Source: Gnetum montanum
Lineage: Eukaryota > Streptophyta > Gnetopsida > Gnetales > Gnetaceae
Reading direction: 5' to 3'
DNA length: 55,258 nt
Assembly (NCBI GenBank): GCA_015680685.1
Contig: MNCI01018230.1
Coordinates: 48,562-103,819 of the forward strand
Below, in pieces: positions 35,480 through 46,570 of the stretch. The notes under the pieces were generated by a model. The model was given only the letters and a program-made list of their open reading frames with translations. It searched no databases and was not told where the DNA came from. The stretch's first letter is position 1, and every line of letters begins with the position of its first letter. Position numbers and translations under genes: made by a program.

Positions 35480-38400
35480 CCTCATACGTAACCAACTACA
35501 AACATCATACTACACATTCAATAAGATCAATATGCATAATCATGGTAAATCATAATCATAATCATATCATAAAATCTTTAAAAATATAACATTATAATAT
35601 TAACTCTAACTACACATCCCCATGATCCCAATCTAATCTAATTACATATACACAAACATAACATAATACAGTGAGGACCTATGGTGAAGGGTTATAATTA
35701 AATAAATAGAAGTGCTCTAAATATCTCACTCCTAAAGCCACTATTCAATTTCACCTATATGATCTTTTCTTAACAAATGATTTGGTGAAGAATGACAAGT
35801 TCACCATGATGTTAAAGAAGTTGGGGCTTAAACCTTTTATGTAGTTCAAAGTGTTTGAAAACAAAGCACTAGTGGAGAGTACCATACACATATAAATACA
35901 ATTGATTCATCTTCTAGTCAAGAAAGATATGGTGTTTTGCATAATTACAAAAAAAAATTTTATGATTTTGCTTCCAAATTATGAAATATGAGTTGATAGT
36001 TAAAGAGGCTTGATACTTTAAGAACCTCGTTGTAGAACAATTTAACTCAAAGTGTCCGCAAGATAAATCTTCAACATCTTTTCAGAGTGAGTCTACTTAA
36101 GGTCCCTAAAGCAACCCCTATTCATGGCTTTAGGAGATCATTTACTACAAGACTTCTATCAAGGATTAAAAATATATATATAATAACTTACTAGATGAAA
36201 AATTTTCTATATATTGCAATGGAGTGTCTCATCATAAATTGGTCTCGATGTTAAAGGTAAAACTCTACAATATGTTAGATTACTATTGCTCCACTAGCTC
36301 TCACTTCTATGAATATCTGCTGGCTATATTTGTCATGGTTTTTATGATTTGCAATGTAGGTGAGGTAACTACCACAATGAAAAATAAAAATGATGATTTG
36401 GTCAAAACATTATTTATAAAAACATTTGAGAAAGCTAAAGGTATTGTATTCAAAATTTTAGAAATAAAATAGTTGAGAAAAATGTAGACATAAAAGTGGT
36501 CAACTCCCTATGATAACCACATGATATCTAGATAATGAAGGTGATTCCACAACACCATTAGTTCAAAAATAAAGTGGCACATTATGAAGCTACCATTGCA
36601 TTTTCTTTACATCCAACATTAATAAGTCCCTCATCACAAACTTTCTGTATCATCCATTAAAGTGGAAAGATCTAAAGAACATCAATACAAAAGAATTTAA
36701 ATACACCATTAGAACTAAGATCATAAGGATATTGTTCAACTTGGCAAGAATCCTCTAATCGCATTGAATTAATGACTTTGTATTATACTACAATGGGATA
36801 TTTATTCAAAGTCAAGGCCTTAAATTTTAATTAGGGAAAACAAAGCAATGTTGTCACTAATGCTTTGGTCAAAAATGAAAAGTTGAATAAGTGGAAGAAA
36901 TAAGAAAATATGAAAGTAAATGAGGATCAAAAATCCTCTTATCAACATTCAAAGATTTTTAGTTACAAGTACCTAGTACCTTATAGTTATTAAGCAGTAT
37001 GTAAAACATCAAGCACTAAAATAGATGAGTAGTTTCCCCAATGGTTTCATATCAATATCTATTGAGAATAGTCAAAGAACTCGCTGTGAGGTATAGGAGC
37101 TAAAGGAAGAGAACAAAGCGTTAACAATAAATAAGAAAAAACTTTTGGAAGAAAATGAGACTATCAAAAAAGATTAGTTGCAGCTAGCAATGATAGGTTT
37201 ATGGCAAAAATAAATTAAAAAGTGGAAAAGAAGGCTTATAGTGAAATAAAGAATAAGGTTAAAGAGCTTCGAACTATAATTATTACTAATTCATTCATTG
37301 AATATTATAAAGATATATTGCAATCTTTAATCTAAGTAATATAGATCTACCAAGTGCACCACTAAATTGTCCATAGTTAATAAAACTAATTGACGAAGAA
37401 GTCGTTCAAATGACATTTTCTCTCAGTAGTACCATTAAATCCACAACTCAAAACTCACCCATAGAAATAATATAAGGGATGTTGTCTGCTAAGGCACATT
37501 GAAAGTTCAAGTTTGTGATGCGCACTGACACACCATAATGAAAAAGTCTATGATAATTTTTCAAAAGAGTCTAGATCAAAAGAGATAATTTTTTATTACA
37601 CTTTAATATAGACTTCCTCTAGAAAAAGTGATGTTAAACTCTATTTATTTGTTTAGAACGATAATATTTTGTTTGTAAATTTGATGTTTTTATTTTAGAC
37701 ATTCTAATGGTATGATAATAAAGCATATCTAATTTTTATTATCTACTTTTTTCATGACAAGTATATTTCTTTTTTATTTTATTATGTTTTAATAATGTTT
37801 TAGAAAGATCAAAACTGTAATATCTTTCATATCATTTTCTTTTATCATTTCAAGAAAATGTTGAATCACAAAAACAATCCATTATGCTATCTTAATCAAA
37901 TAGAATTCATCACTACACCTATAATTTATTTCTATTTAATACTTTGATGAATCAAAGAAAATGTCACAAGTCAAGCAATGCTAATTTCGAAATGTGCTTG
38001 AAATTCATAAACTTCAATGTAGACAATAAATTTTATTTTTTTGATTTTTACTATGCTCAAAAACCTATAAAATAATAATCCATGGTTAAGAATTTATACA
38101 TTCAAAATTACCTAAAATTTATAGTCACAAAGGTATTCTTTAGAGAGGAAAACAATTACCATTTATTGATTTTAAGGTTTGGTACTTTTAGAGTAACCTT
38201 AATAAAGTTCCATCAGATTAACATTCACCTTAAATAATTATATCTATCACCTTACCATCTTACATAGTTGTTTCAACGCAACATTATTTTGCATAGTATT
38301 GTGATCATGCATAATGATAACTATATATGAATAAGTAAACTAGGTATAAAAAGACCTTGTTTCGTTAAACGTTGTGACTGTTCTTTAAGTCATATAAAGC

Positions 38401-38771
38401 AACGAGGAATCATTCATTTAGGTAGAGAAGTACATCAAAAGGTATTATCATCAAAAACCAAAATCATTCAGACATTGAGACTCTTCAATTTATCTCATCA
38501 CATGTTAACAAAAGATTATATCACTGCAGGCATAAGCAGTACAAATATTTAAGAGTAAAATTCTTAAAAATTTTCTTTGCGCTTGCAAAACAATGCAAAC
38601 ACCTTTCTTGCATATTGACCTTCATCATCACTAGAGTCGTAAAGGAGTTACTGATGATCCAAGAGGAGAAATACCATTAAGTGCTGAAAACATTGCTGGC
38701 GACGTGCATTTTGTTCCAATACAGAATGTACACCACTTGGAAGTGAAAAAACCGAGTGACAAAAAGCAACC
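35480..38771. other. AT-rich DNA of unknown nature
   Basis: No recognisable gene. The first ~200 bp resemble in composition the stretch at 3774-5453 and may be the rest of an old LTR. Between about 36200 and 37270 the plus strand has short open pieces rich in Lys, Glu and Asn (e.g. LLEENETIKKD), possibly a decayed coiled-coil ORF, but with many stops. The last ~150 bp would be the original 3' flank of the host gene before CHR-E inserted. Confidence 0.35.
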
Positions 38772-38776
38772 TAAAA
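38772..38776 (+). repeat. CHR-E target-site duplication, left
   Basis: TAAAA directly before the LTR start TGTGAGAGAGG. It is identical to the pentamer after the 3' LTR. Confidence 0.9.
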
Positions 38777-38785
38777 TGTGAGAGA

Positions 38786-38841
38786 GGTAGCAGGGTTGCT
38801 GGTAGCCTGCTACCTCCCCCACGGTTCGGGGGCCGTGGGGG
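38786..38841 (+). repeat. Two adjacent hairpins at the start of the CHR-E LTR
   Basis: GGTAGCAGG pairs with CCTGCTACC (38786-38794 with 38806-38814), then CCCCCACGG with CCGTGGGGG (38816-38824 with 38833-38841). In the 3' LTR the first hairpin has one mismatch. Confidence 0.8.
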
Positions 38842-39034
38842 CACAAGGGGTCCTCCTCTCCTTGTGTCTTCAAAACCATACTGGCATGGCAGTTCCATGC
38901 GTTAGTAAGAGGAGGCTACGACCTACCTCATTACCCCACTCGGTAGGACCTTGCCTGGGAGGGTTGCGTAGTTCAACTCTGCGTTGGGGTGTTTTACCGG
39001 GTGTGTTATGGGACGTGTTATGGGTATGTTGCGT

Positions 39035-39050
39035 GCGCTCCTTGGAGCGC
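39035..39050 (+). repeat. 7-bp inverted repeat with 2-nt loop in CHR-E LTR
   Basis: GCGCTCC-TT-GGAGCGC. It is changed at the last arm in the 3' LTR (GGAGCGT). Confidence 0.8.
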
Positions 39051-39342
39051 GACACCAACTACCAGCACGCGGTGATGAATCTGGAGGGTTCAGCTGGTAG
39101 TCCCCGTGGTGTCCACGTGAGTGGAGCAAGGGAGCGCTATTTAGCTTGTTAGCGAATCGTGAATATTGTTTATGAAACACCGCTCAGGAGACATGCTAAC
39201 ACTAACACTTTGGTTGTTGGCATGTGTTTCAGGATTGTTGATTGCTAAGGCGTATTCCTCTTGAGTTTTGTCCCGAAATCAGAATCTGCTTGGGAAACTC
39301 TTGGGGTGCCGAACAACGTTCTTGGGGCAGCGTTGTTACAGA

Positions 39343-39355
39343 TGGTATCAGAGCC
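39343..39355 (+). other. CHR-E primer-binding site, initiator tRNA-Met
   Basis: TGGTATCAGAGCC, two bases after the 5' LTR, the classic plant initiator-Met complement (TGGTATCAGAGC). Confidence 0.93.
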
Positions 39356-39508
39356 TCACAGTTTCAGAAATCAGTAAAATCAGTAAAAGTTTCTCGCTAA
39401 AGGGGTACCAGGGTTTGTGGCTCGTGAGGTTTCCATTTTCACCATTTTCAACTTCTACTAGCCACTTCCCTAGAGGGTGGCTTTGTGCTAAAGCTTTCTT
39501 TAGCAAAT

Positions 39509-42500
39509 ATGGAGCCGGGTGGACCGAGTGATATGGCTGATGTTCAAACAAATCCAGAAATTGAGGCTGAAATAGAACTTGGTCAAGATGAGACTAAGTT
39601 TCAAACATTGTGGGAACATGTCAAGGCGATTGATGAGGCCCTAGCCCATCCTGGTCCAGAGAATGTGGACGCGATCCATCACATTTTGAAAGATGTTGAC
39701 TTACCACAAGAAAAGATGGATCTTCGCTCCAAGGACAGGGTGAAATTGGCAGAGGCTAAGGTTTCGATCTTGGAAGGTCGTTTGGATCGCATGATCAACC
39801 TCTACCATGATCTATTCGGATCCTTGGAAGAGGCACAAACAAAAGCATCCTTGGTTGAGGACCTAGTCGGTCGGGTGAAAGTTCTGGAGGATGCCTTGGT
39901 GGGGGTAAATCAGGAATTATCTGATTTGAAAATTGAAAACGCCATCCTGAAATCCTCTTTAGCAGGACGCTTGGCAGATGAGCCAGCAGCGACGGCCCGT
40001 ATCAAAGCTAGAGAACCGAGTTCTTATGATGGGGAGAGAAATGATGCTAAAATTGATGCCTTCCTCCATGATATGGAGATGTACCTAAATACCGGGGGTG
40101 TCCCTGCAACCCAAAAGGTCTCCACAGCATCACAATTTCTCATAGGCAGTGCTAAGCTCTGGTGGCTTAGCCTTCTTCGTGCCCAAGAAAAGGGCACCAC
40201 GACAGGAAAGATTGAGACATGGGATAGCTTGAAGGCAGCATTGATCAAACAGTTCCGTCCTGGGAACTCTGAATGGGTCGCTAGAACCAAGCTAGAGACC
40301 CTAAAACATTCAGGGAAGCTTGAGGATTACATCAATAGCTTCCAAGAGCTTATGTTGCTGATCCCTGATATGGGAGATCAGGATCGTTTCTTCAAATTTG
40401 TAAATGGGCTACAACCATGGGCGCAAATGGAATTGCGTCGAAGAGGCATTGACTCTCTCACAGAGGCTATTGCGGCTGCTGGCACTTTTCTGGACTTCAA
40501 GGCAACGAAGCCAGATAAGGGCAAGCTTGGGAAGGGTAAGCATGGCACGCCCTCCCACTCTCAGAGGACAGATACAGGTTCCATCAAGGGTGGAAACCCC
40601 TTCAGATCAGTTCAACAAGGCAGTCGCCCGATGGGTGGTCCTCCAGGAAACCAGGGCTCCCAACAAAAACGCAAAGATACGGGGAGCAAGTGGCAACCAG
40701 GGGCCAAGAAGAAGCAGTTTACAGGTGGCATCTTTAAGGGGCCAATTCAGTGCTTCTTGTGTCGTGGAAATCACTTGGCACGAAATTGCCCCCTGAGTTC
40801 AGGAAGGACTGAGCCTAGGCAGGGGCCAGCTCCTGGGAAACAATTAATGGCACTCGAATATCGTCCAGACGCATGCCTTCAGATCACTGATGGAGGCACA
40901 CCTGGGGAACAGCGAAGGCTAGCGGTGATGATGGAGTTGTCAGACATGGTTACACAGAGGTCAGGAGCTGGAAACTCCCAGAATCCTAATCCTGATACTC
41001 TACATCAGGTTCAATTGGCCCCAATCACGGTGAGCTCGAGTCAGCTAAGTGCCCTAATTGATAATGGGGCTAGTCACAATTACATGGTTCCAGCCATGGT
41101 GAAGGACTTGCAGCTAAAGATGGAACCCGTGCAAGCATCTTGTAAGCTGGCCAAGTTTAGACCCCTTCGGTGCATCGGGGTGTGTCGTGGTGTCCCTGTT
41201 CGAGTAGGCTCATGGGAAGGAGTGCTAGATTTTTCGATTCTAGACATGGACTCCTTTCAGGTCATTTTGGGGCAAGAATTTTTACGCAAGGCCAAAGTTT
41301 TCACAGCCCCACATCTAGACTTGATTTTTATTTCACATGAAAGCTCCCCATGCATTGTACAAACTCATGGAGCACAGATGGGAAAGGATGGGGATGCTAG
41401 CCCCCAGATTGTATCACCAATGGTGATGAAACGTTTGGCAAGGGACCCTACCAGAAAGTTTCTGCTAGCTATGCAAACGGGTGATCCTTCTGAGGCATGT
41501 GGATCGCAGGCTATTGTTGACCCATGCATAGCACAGGTGCTCGATAAGTTTAAAGATGTGATGCCACCTGAACTACCTGGTAGTTTGCCACCTCGGAGAG
41601 CAGTGGATCACAAAATTGAATTGCAGCCTGGCACTAATCCTCCTATCCAGAGGCCATACCGGTTAACAGGACCAGAATTGGGGGAACTGAAAAAGCAGCT
41701 TGAAGGATTAATGTCCAAGGGATACATTCGTCCCTCAAAATCCCCTTATGGGGCACCGGTGCTATTTGTTACGAAGGAGGATGGAACGCTACGGCTCTGC
41801 TGTGATTATAAACTATTGAATAAGCACACAATCAAGAACAAGTATCCAGTACCGCTCATTTCTGACTTGTTCGATCAATTGGCAGGGGCTCGATATTTTA
41901 CCCAGTTAGACCTCAAACAAGGATATTATCAGGTTCGCATTGCAGAAGGGGACGAAGCAAAAACTGCATGTGTAACGCGGTATGGATCGTATGAATGGAC
42001 CGTAATGCCGTTCGGGCTTTGCAATGCGCCAGCTACTTTCTGTACATTGATGAACGAGATATTTCGACCCTTGCTAGACAAATTTGTGGTCATTTATCTT
42101 GATGACATCCTAATATATAGCCAGACAAGGGAGGAACATGCCCTCCACCTGCAAATGGTCCTGGAGAAACTACGGGAAAATCAGCTGTTCGTTAAGAAAG
42201 AAAAATGTGAATTCTGCTGCTTAGAGCTAAAATTTTTGGGGCATCTCGTGGGGTATGGGCAGGTAAAGCCAAATCCAAAGAAGGTAGAGGTTGTGCGTAA
42301 ATGGCCCGCTCCCACTAATGTGCATGAGGTTAGACAGTTCATGGGGTTAGCTAGTTTCTATCGAAAATTTATCAAAAATTTCTCAGGAATCGCTGCTCCT
42401 CTGACCAATCTGCAAAAGAAAGAAGTTGCATGGGAGTGGGACACAGATTGTCAGAAAGCCTTCGAGAGGATCAAAGAGGCCTTAACCTCCCATCCAGTGT

Positions 42501-44419
42501 TGGTATTGCCCGATTTCTCAAAACCCTTTGAGGTTCACACGGATGCCAGTGACAATGCAATTGGGGGCGTCTTGCTACAGGAAGGTCATCCTGTTGCTTA
42601 TGAAAGTCGAAAGCTAAATCAAGTAGAGCAAAGGTGGCCAGTTCATGAAAAGGAAACGTTTGCTATTGTCCATTGCTTGAGAGCATGGAGACACTACTTG
42701 CTGGGAAGTCGTGTCCTCGTGAAGACGGATAACCTGGCCACTAGCTACTTGATGAATCAAACGAAGCTGAGGCCCAAACAGGCTCGATGGTTGGCCATGT
42801 TGTCTGAATTTGATCTACAATTGACTTACCGTCCTGGGAAGGAGAACGTGGTGGCAGATGCATTGAGTCGCCGTCCTCAACCTGCCTCTCAGCTCTTTTC
42901 CATCATTGGACCACAAACTTCACACGTTCAATGTGATGAAGTGTTACTGGCAAGAATTCAAGATGGGTTGAAAAGGGACCCTCACATCATTGATTTAATG
43001 AAGTTGATAGAAACGGGGCGAGCTCCGCAGTTCAAAATGAGGGATGGACTGCTTTGGTTTCGAGATAACCGGATATGCATTCCGGATTGGGATGGTCTAC
43101 GCAAGGAGATCATCCGAGAATGCCATGACACTCAGTGGGCAGGGCACCCGGGACAGCAAAGGACCTTGGCTCTCATTGAGAGAACTTTCTTCTGGCCGAA
43201 AATGTATCGAGATGTGATTGCTTATATCCAGAAGTGCCTGGTGTGCCAACAGGATAAGGGGTCTACGGAGCGTCCGGGTGGTCTTCTCCTGCCCTTGGAA
43301 ATCCCTCCTTTTCCATGGGCTACAGTGTCCATGGACTTCATCACGGGATTGCCAAATATTCAAGGTTTAAGCAGTATTATTGTTGTGGTGGACAAATTCT
43401 CTAAGTTTGCCATATTCATTCCCTGTTCGTCACAGTGTTCAGCTGAGGACACAGCAGCATATTATTTTGACAGGGTGGTTCGATATTTTGGGTTGCCCAT
43501 GAGCATCATTTCAGATCGTGATCCGCGCTTCACGAGTGCTTTCTGGCGAGCACTATTTGGCATGATGGGTACCACCCTCAAAATGTCAACGAGCTTTCAT
43601 CCACAGACCGATGGGCAGACGGAACGGATGAATCGGGTACTTGAAGAGTATCTTCGTCACTATGTTCGTAGTGACCAAAAGAATTGGCCATTTCTATTAG
43701 GGATTGCCCAGCTGAGCTATAACATCCAGAAGTCCTCAGCTACTGGGTTCTCTCCTGCAGAACTAGTAATGGGAAGGCAGCCCATTACCCCTCATATGGT
43801 CTCTCCCTCATTGCAGGGACGACATCCCACAGCGGATGAATTCTTGAAGAGGTGGTCTGAAAATGTTGATACAGCAAAGTATCATCTGGAGAGGGCAGCA
43901 CAACGAATGAAAAAGTATGCTGATCGAAAACGCCAGCCTCGTGAGTTCAATGTGGGAGATTGGGTCCTCCTGAAGTTGGACCCACGTCAGTTTAAACCGA
44001 AACAGGGAACTACCTCCAAGCTGATGAGGCAGTATGATGGTCCCTTCCGGATCATTGATAAAATCAACCCTGTAACATATAAGCTTCAGTTACCGATCAA
44101 TATGGACCGAGTCCATCCAGTTTTTCATGTCAGCATGCTGAAGCCGTTGCCGGATGGGTTCCCATATCCAGAGAGAAGCCTCTCAATCAGAGAGCGACCT
44201 TGTATACAATCTATACAAGGAAAGAGAGCAGAATGCATCCGGAATTTCCGGACCACTGGCCATGGGATAGATCTGAAAGTGGAGTTCCTCGTCCATTGGA
44301 AACATCGTCCTGACTCAGACGATAGCTGGGAACCACTGGAGCGCTTGCGGTCCCAGGAAAACTTGATCCTGGACTTCTGTAGGGAGCAAGCAATTGACCT
44401 CCCACCATGGCTGCTTTGA
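39509..44419 (+). CDS. gag-pol: CHR-E gag-pol polyprotein with chromodomain
   Basis: An uninterrupted 1,636-residue ORF from ATG at 39509 (MEPGGPSDMADVQ). The frame is also open 24 bases upstream, but only from a GTG. Order: coiled-coil-like N-terminus (about 75-160), capsid-like gag (LIGSAKLWWLSLL), CX2CX3HX4C zinc knuckle (residues 415-427), aspartic protease with LIDNGASHNY (Asp 518; DNG rather than DSG/DTG), RT with FGLCNAPATF and YLDD (863-866), RNase H with HTDASDNAIGG (about 1005-1125), integrase with an HHCC zinc finger (from about 1206) and Asp1276, Asp1336, Glu1372 spaced D-D35-E, then a chromodomain (about 1588-1630; VHWKHRPDSDDSWEPLE). It supplies the particle protein and all enzymes; the chromodomain of chromoviruses directs integration to particular chromatin. 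No lesion was found. Confidence 0.95.
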   Translation: MEPGGPSDMADVQTNPEIEAEIELGQDETKFQTLWEHVKAIDEALAHPGPENVDAIHHILKDVDLPQEKMDLRSKDRVKLAEAKVSILEGRLDRMINLYHDLFGSLEEAQTKASLVEDLVGRVKVLEDALVGVNQELSDLKIENAILKSSLAGRLADEPAATARIKAREPSSYDGERNDAKIDAFLHDMEMYLNTGGVPATQKVSTASQFLIGSAKLWWLSLLRAQEKGTTTGKIETWDSLKAALIKQFRPGNSEWVARTKLETLKHSGKLEDYINSFQELMLLIPDMGDQDRFFKFVNGLQPWAQMELRRRGIDSLTEAIAAAGTFLDFKATKPDKGKLGKGKHGTPSHSQRTDTGSIKGGNPFRSVQQGSRPMGGPPGNQGSQQKRKDTGSKWQPGAKKKQFTGGIFKGPIQCFLCRGNHLARNCPLSSGRTEPRQGPAPGKQLMALEYRPDACLQITDGGTPGEQRRLAVMMELSDMVTQRSGAGNSQNPNPDTLHQVQLAPITVSSSQLSALIDNGASHNYMVPAMVKDLQLKMEPVQASCKLAKFRPLRCIGVCRGVPVRVGSWEGVLDFSILDMDSFQVILGQEFLRKAKVFTAPHLDLIFISHESSPCIVQTHGAQMGKDGDASPQIVSPMVMKRLARDPTRKFLLAMQTGDPSEACGSQAIVDPCIAQVLDKFKDVMPPELPGSLPPRRAVDHKIELQPGTNPPIQRPYRLTGPELGELKKQLEGLMSKGYIRPSKSPYGAPVLFVTKEDGTLRLCCDYKLLNKHTIKNKYPVPLISDLFDQLAGARYFTQLDLKQGYYQVRIAEGDEAKTACVTRYGSYEWTVMPFGLCNAPATFCTLMNEIFRPLLDKFVVIYLDDILIYSQTREEHALHLQMVLEKLRENQLFVKKEKCEFCCLELKFLGHLVGYGQVKPNPKKVEVVRKWPAPTNVHEVRQFMGLASFYRKFIKNFSGIAAPLTNLQKKEVAWEWDTDCQKAFERIKEALTSHPVLVLPDFSKPFEVHTDASDNAIGGVLLQEGHPVAYESRKLNQVEQRWPVHEKETFAIVHCLRAWRHYLLGSRVLVKTDNLATSYLMNQTKLRPKQARWLAMLSEFDLQLTYRPGKENVVADALSRRPQPASQLFSIIGPQTSHVQCDEVLLARIQDGLKRDPHIIDLMKLIETGRAPQFKMRDGLLWFRDNRICIPDWDGLRKEIIRECHDTQWAGHPGQQRTLALIERTFFWPKMYRDVIAYIQKCLVCQQDKGSTERPGGLLLPLEIPPFPWATVSMDFITGLPNIQGLSSIIVVVDKFSKFAIFIPCSSQCSAEDTAAYYFDRVVRYFGLPMSIISDRDPRFTSAFWRALFGMMGTTLKMSTSFHPQTDGQTERMNRVLEEYLRHYVRSDQKNWPFLLGIAQLSYNIQKSSATGFSPAELVMGRQPITPHMVSPSLQGRHPTADEFLKRWSENVDTAKYHLERAAQRMKKYADRKRQPREFNVGDWVLLKLDPRQFKPKQGTTSKLMRQYDGPFRIIDKINPVTYKLQLPINMDRVHPVFHVSMLKPLPDGFPYPERSLSIRERPCIQSIQGKRAECIRNFRTTGHGIDLKVEFLVHWKHRPDSDDSWEPLERLRSQENLILDFCREQAIDLPPWLL

Positions 44420-45008
44420 TGATGGATGGTGAAACCTCCCGGGAAAAAAAATCAGAAGAGGTGCGACATGTGGTGCCTTATAGGATTCGAGAGCGAATTC
44501 CTATGGGAGTCGACCTCAAACATGGGAGGAAGGTGCCTGGAGCCATTCAAAGTGCTCTATAGGCGTGGGGCTTAAGATTCAAAGAGGGTTGAACTTAAGA
44601 CCCCTAGATCTTGGGATCAAACGAGTCAAGGGACACCTTGGAACTCATGGATCCCTAGGTAGGTGCATTCTATCATGTTGCAATGATAGACCACTTGATG
44701 TCCTCCCATAGCTTGGCATTTTAGGCCAGGTATGGAAGGATGGACAGTCCAAGTCTTGAGGAGTGATGCTCTTGACTTGGGTGTCAAATGCTAGGATGAG
44801 TCCGAATCCTAGGAAGACGGTCGAGTTCAACGAATATGCTTTACGGCCTTAGGCCCTAGCAGTTGGACCTTCTAGAACCAAAGATCCCTTCTAATTGACT
44901 CAAAATAGCATGGGCGTACTTCCCCGGAATTGACGGAATTCTCCCTTGATTTTGATGAAGCAGCCTCGCGGGTTACCCAGGCCATGCTCTGAGGTTGTCG
45001 CTCGTTTT
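44420..45008 (+). other. CHR-E 3' non-coding region
   Basis: About 590 bp between the gag-pol stop and the purine tract. Short open frames only; no further gene. Confidence 0.8.
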
Positions 45009-45022
45009 AAGCGGGGGAGAAT
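45009..45022 (+). other. CHR-E polypurine tract
   Basis: AAGCGGGGGAGAAT immediately before the 3' LTR. Confidence 0.88.
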
Positions 45023-45588
45023 TGTGAGAGAGGTAGCAGGGTTGCTGGTAGCCTACTACCTCCCCCACGGTTCGGGGGCCGTGGGGGCACAAGGGGTCCT
45101 CCTCTCCTTGTGTCTTCGGAACCATACTGGCATGGCAGTTCCATGCGTTAGTAAGAGGAGGCTACGACCTACCTCATTACCCCACTCGGTAGGACCTTGC
45201 CTGGGAGGGTTGCGTAGTTCAACTCTGCGTTGGGGTGTTTTTACCGGGTGTGTCATGGGACGTGTTATGGGATTGTTGCGTGCGCTCCTTGGAGCGTGAC
45301 ACCAACTACCAACACGCGGTGATGAATCTGAAGGGTTCAGCTGGTAGTCCCCATGGTGTCCACGAGAGTGGAGCAAGGGAGCACTATCTAGCTTGTTAGC
45401 GAATCGTGAATATTGTTTATGAAACACCGCTCAGGAGACATGCTAACACTAACACATTGGTTGTTGGCATGTGTTTCAGGATTGTTGATTGCTAAGGCGT
45501 ATTCCTCTTGAGTTTTGTCCCGAATTCAGAATCTGCTTGCGAAACTCTTGGGGTGCCGAACAACGTTCTTTGGGGCAGCGTTGTTACA
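45023..45588 (+). repeat. CHR-E 3' LTR
   Basis: 566 bp, aligned end to end with the 5' LTR at about 97% identity by eye. It ends GTTGTTACA, followed by TAAAA. Confidence 0.95.
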
Positions 45589-45593
45589 TAAAA
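45589..45593 (+). repeat. CHR-E target-site duplication, right
   Basis: TAAAA, identical to the left copy. Confidence 0.9.
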
Positions 45594-46137
45594 CCACACA
45601 AATGAAAAGGGAGGATTCAAGCTCTTTTCCTTTTCCTTTGTTCCTTTTCAATACTTGTACCTCCCAAATCTTCCAAGTTACCAACTTCTTTACATTTTAC
45701 TCCAACAGCTGCACTCCAGAGGGCCCTTTCAACATCCGTTACTGTAAACAAGTTGTCATTGCTACCCTCCATGGTCCTTGCTTGGTCATTCAGTGCCTGT
45801 ATCAAAACAATGAAGGATAGCTGCAGTCAACTGCCAACAAGAAACAATGAAATTCTGGGTAATCCCTATAAATTTTATTTATTTTCATTATACGAAATAA
45901 TAAATTATGATGATGTGTTAGCTTGTGGTGAAATAGAAGTAACAATTCAATGCCAAAAAGCACTTCATTGTGAATAATTCCACTATCCAAGATCAATGCT
46001 TCAGATCATGAAACCGATAAAAATATAAGAAATAGGATTGAGGCAGGCCGGTCAAAATGGAGACAAGTTAATGATGTTCTATGTGATAAATGAATCACAA
46101 TAAAAGTAAAGGAAAATTTTCAAAGAACAAACAATCA

Positions 46138-46525
46138 AGATTGCTATCTTATATCGTGATGAATGTTTAGCAGTACAAAAGAGGCATGAACAACAAATCA
46201 GTGTGGCAAAAATTCAAATGCTTAGATGGATGTTGAATATTAACAAAAAAGATAAATTACACAATATAAACATTTGAGAAAGACTCAGAGTGGCTTCTAT
46301 TTCAAATAAATTACAAGAATGATGTCTTAGATGGTTTAAACATGTGCAAATGAGATCAGATAACAAGCCTATAAAAAAAGTTACTAAATCAACGTTTCAA
46401 GAAAGCCATAGAAAGAAAGACTAAAAAAGACATGAGAAAAATCGATTAAAGATGATCTGAAGAAGCAAATAAATAAAGATCTAAATCTTTACAAACATGA
46501 ACAGAAAAAAAAATTCATGTAACCA
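46138..46525 (+). pseudogene. RTE-type LINE reverse transcriptase, C-terminal remnant
   Basis: The plus strand in the last host intron reads ISVAKIQMLRWML, then NINKKDKLHNINI, a stop, ERLRVASISNKLQE, a stop, and CLRWFKHVQMRS. It ends with a KKKIHVTN-like segment. This is the characteristic tail of plant RTE LINE polymerases (family pattern LRWM..., DKIRNEDIRE, LRWFGHVQRR). It is truncated on the left and has several stops, so it is a 5'-truncated dead copy. Confidence 0.75.
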
Positions 46526-46570
46526 ATCTCATTTTGTTGCAATAAGGCTAGGATGATAAAGATGATACTG

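Larger units (their letters stand above)
38777..39340 (+). repeat. CHR-E 5' LTR
   Basis: 564 bp, TGTGAGAGAGG to GTTGTTACA, with canonical TG..CA ends. It is much richer in GC than its surroundings and contains several strong inverted repeats. No clear TATA box was seen. Confidence 0.95.
38777..45588 (+). mobile_element. CHR-E: near-intact Ty3/gypsy chromovirus, probably Galadriel-like
   Basis: A complete 6.8-kb element: 5' LTR, initiator-Met primer site, a single gag-pol ORF with a C-terminal chromodomain, ~0.6 kb of 3' non-coding sequence, purine tract, 3' LTR and identical TAAAA target duplications. By eye the LTRs differ by about 16 substitutions and two one-base indels in ~565 bp, so it is much younger than the ATH elements. 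Clade assignment (Galadriel/Tcn1-like rather than CRM, Tekay or Reina) rests on the RNase H wording (LGSRVLVKTDN, TKLRPKQARW) and is tentative. All essential parts look present. It inserted just beyond the stop codon of the host gene. Confidence 0.95.

Noticed and set aside
38631-38771. Plus-strand open stretch just before CHR-E that reads like a protein fragment
   Set aside because: Only about 47 codons after a stop, no splice signals and no family resemblance. The region is better explained as the original 3' flank of the host gene.
35480-38771. Autonomous transposon between ATH-A and CHR-E
   Set aside because: No terminal repeats, transposase or polymerase motifs were found; only short Lys/Glu-rich pieces with many stops.
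39485-39508. Earlier start for the CHR-E gag-pol ORF
   Set aside because: The upstream in-frame start would be GTG. The first ATG at 39509 is the normal choice for a plant element transcript.
45056-45427. Long minus-strand open frame inside the CHR-E LTR
   Set aside because: It recurs in both LTRs only because the LTRs are copies, and has no family resemblance. It reflects high GC content.
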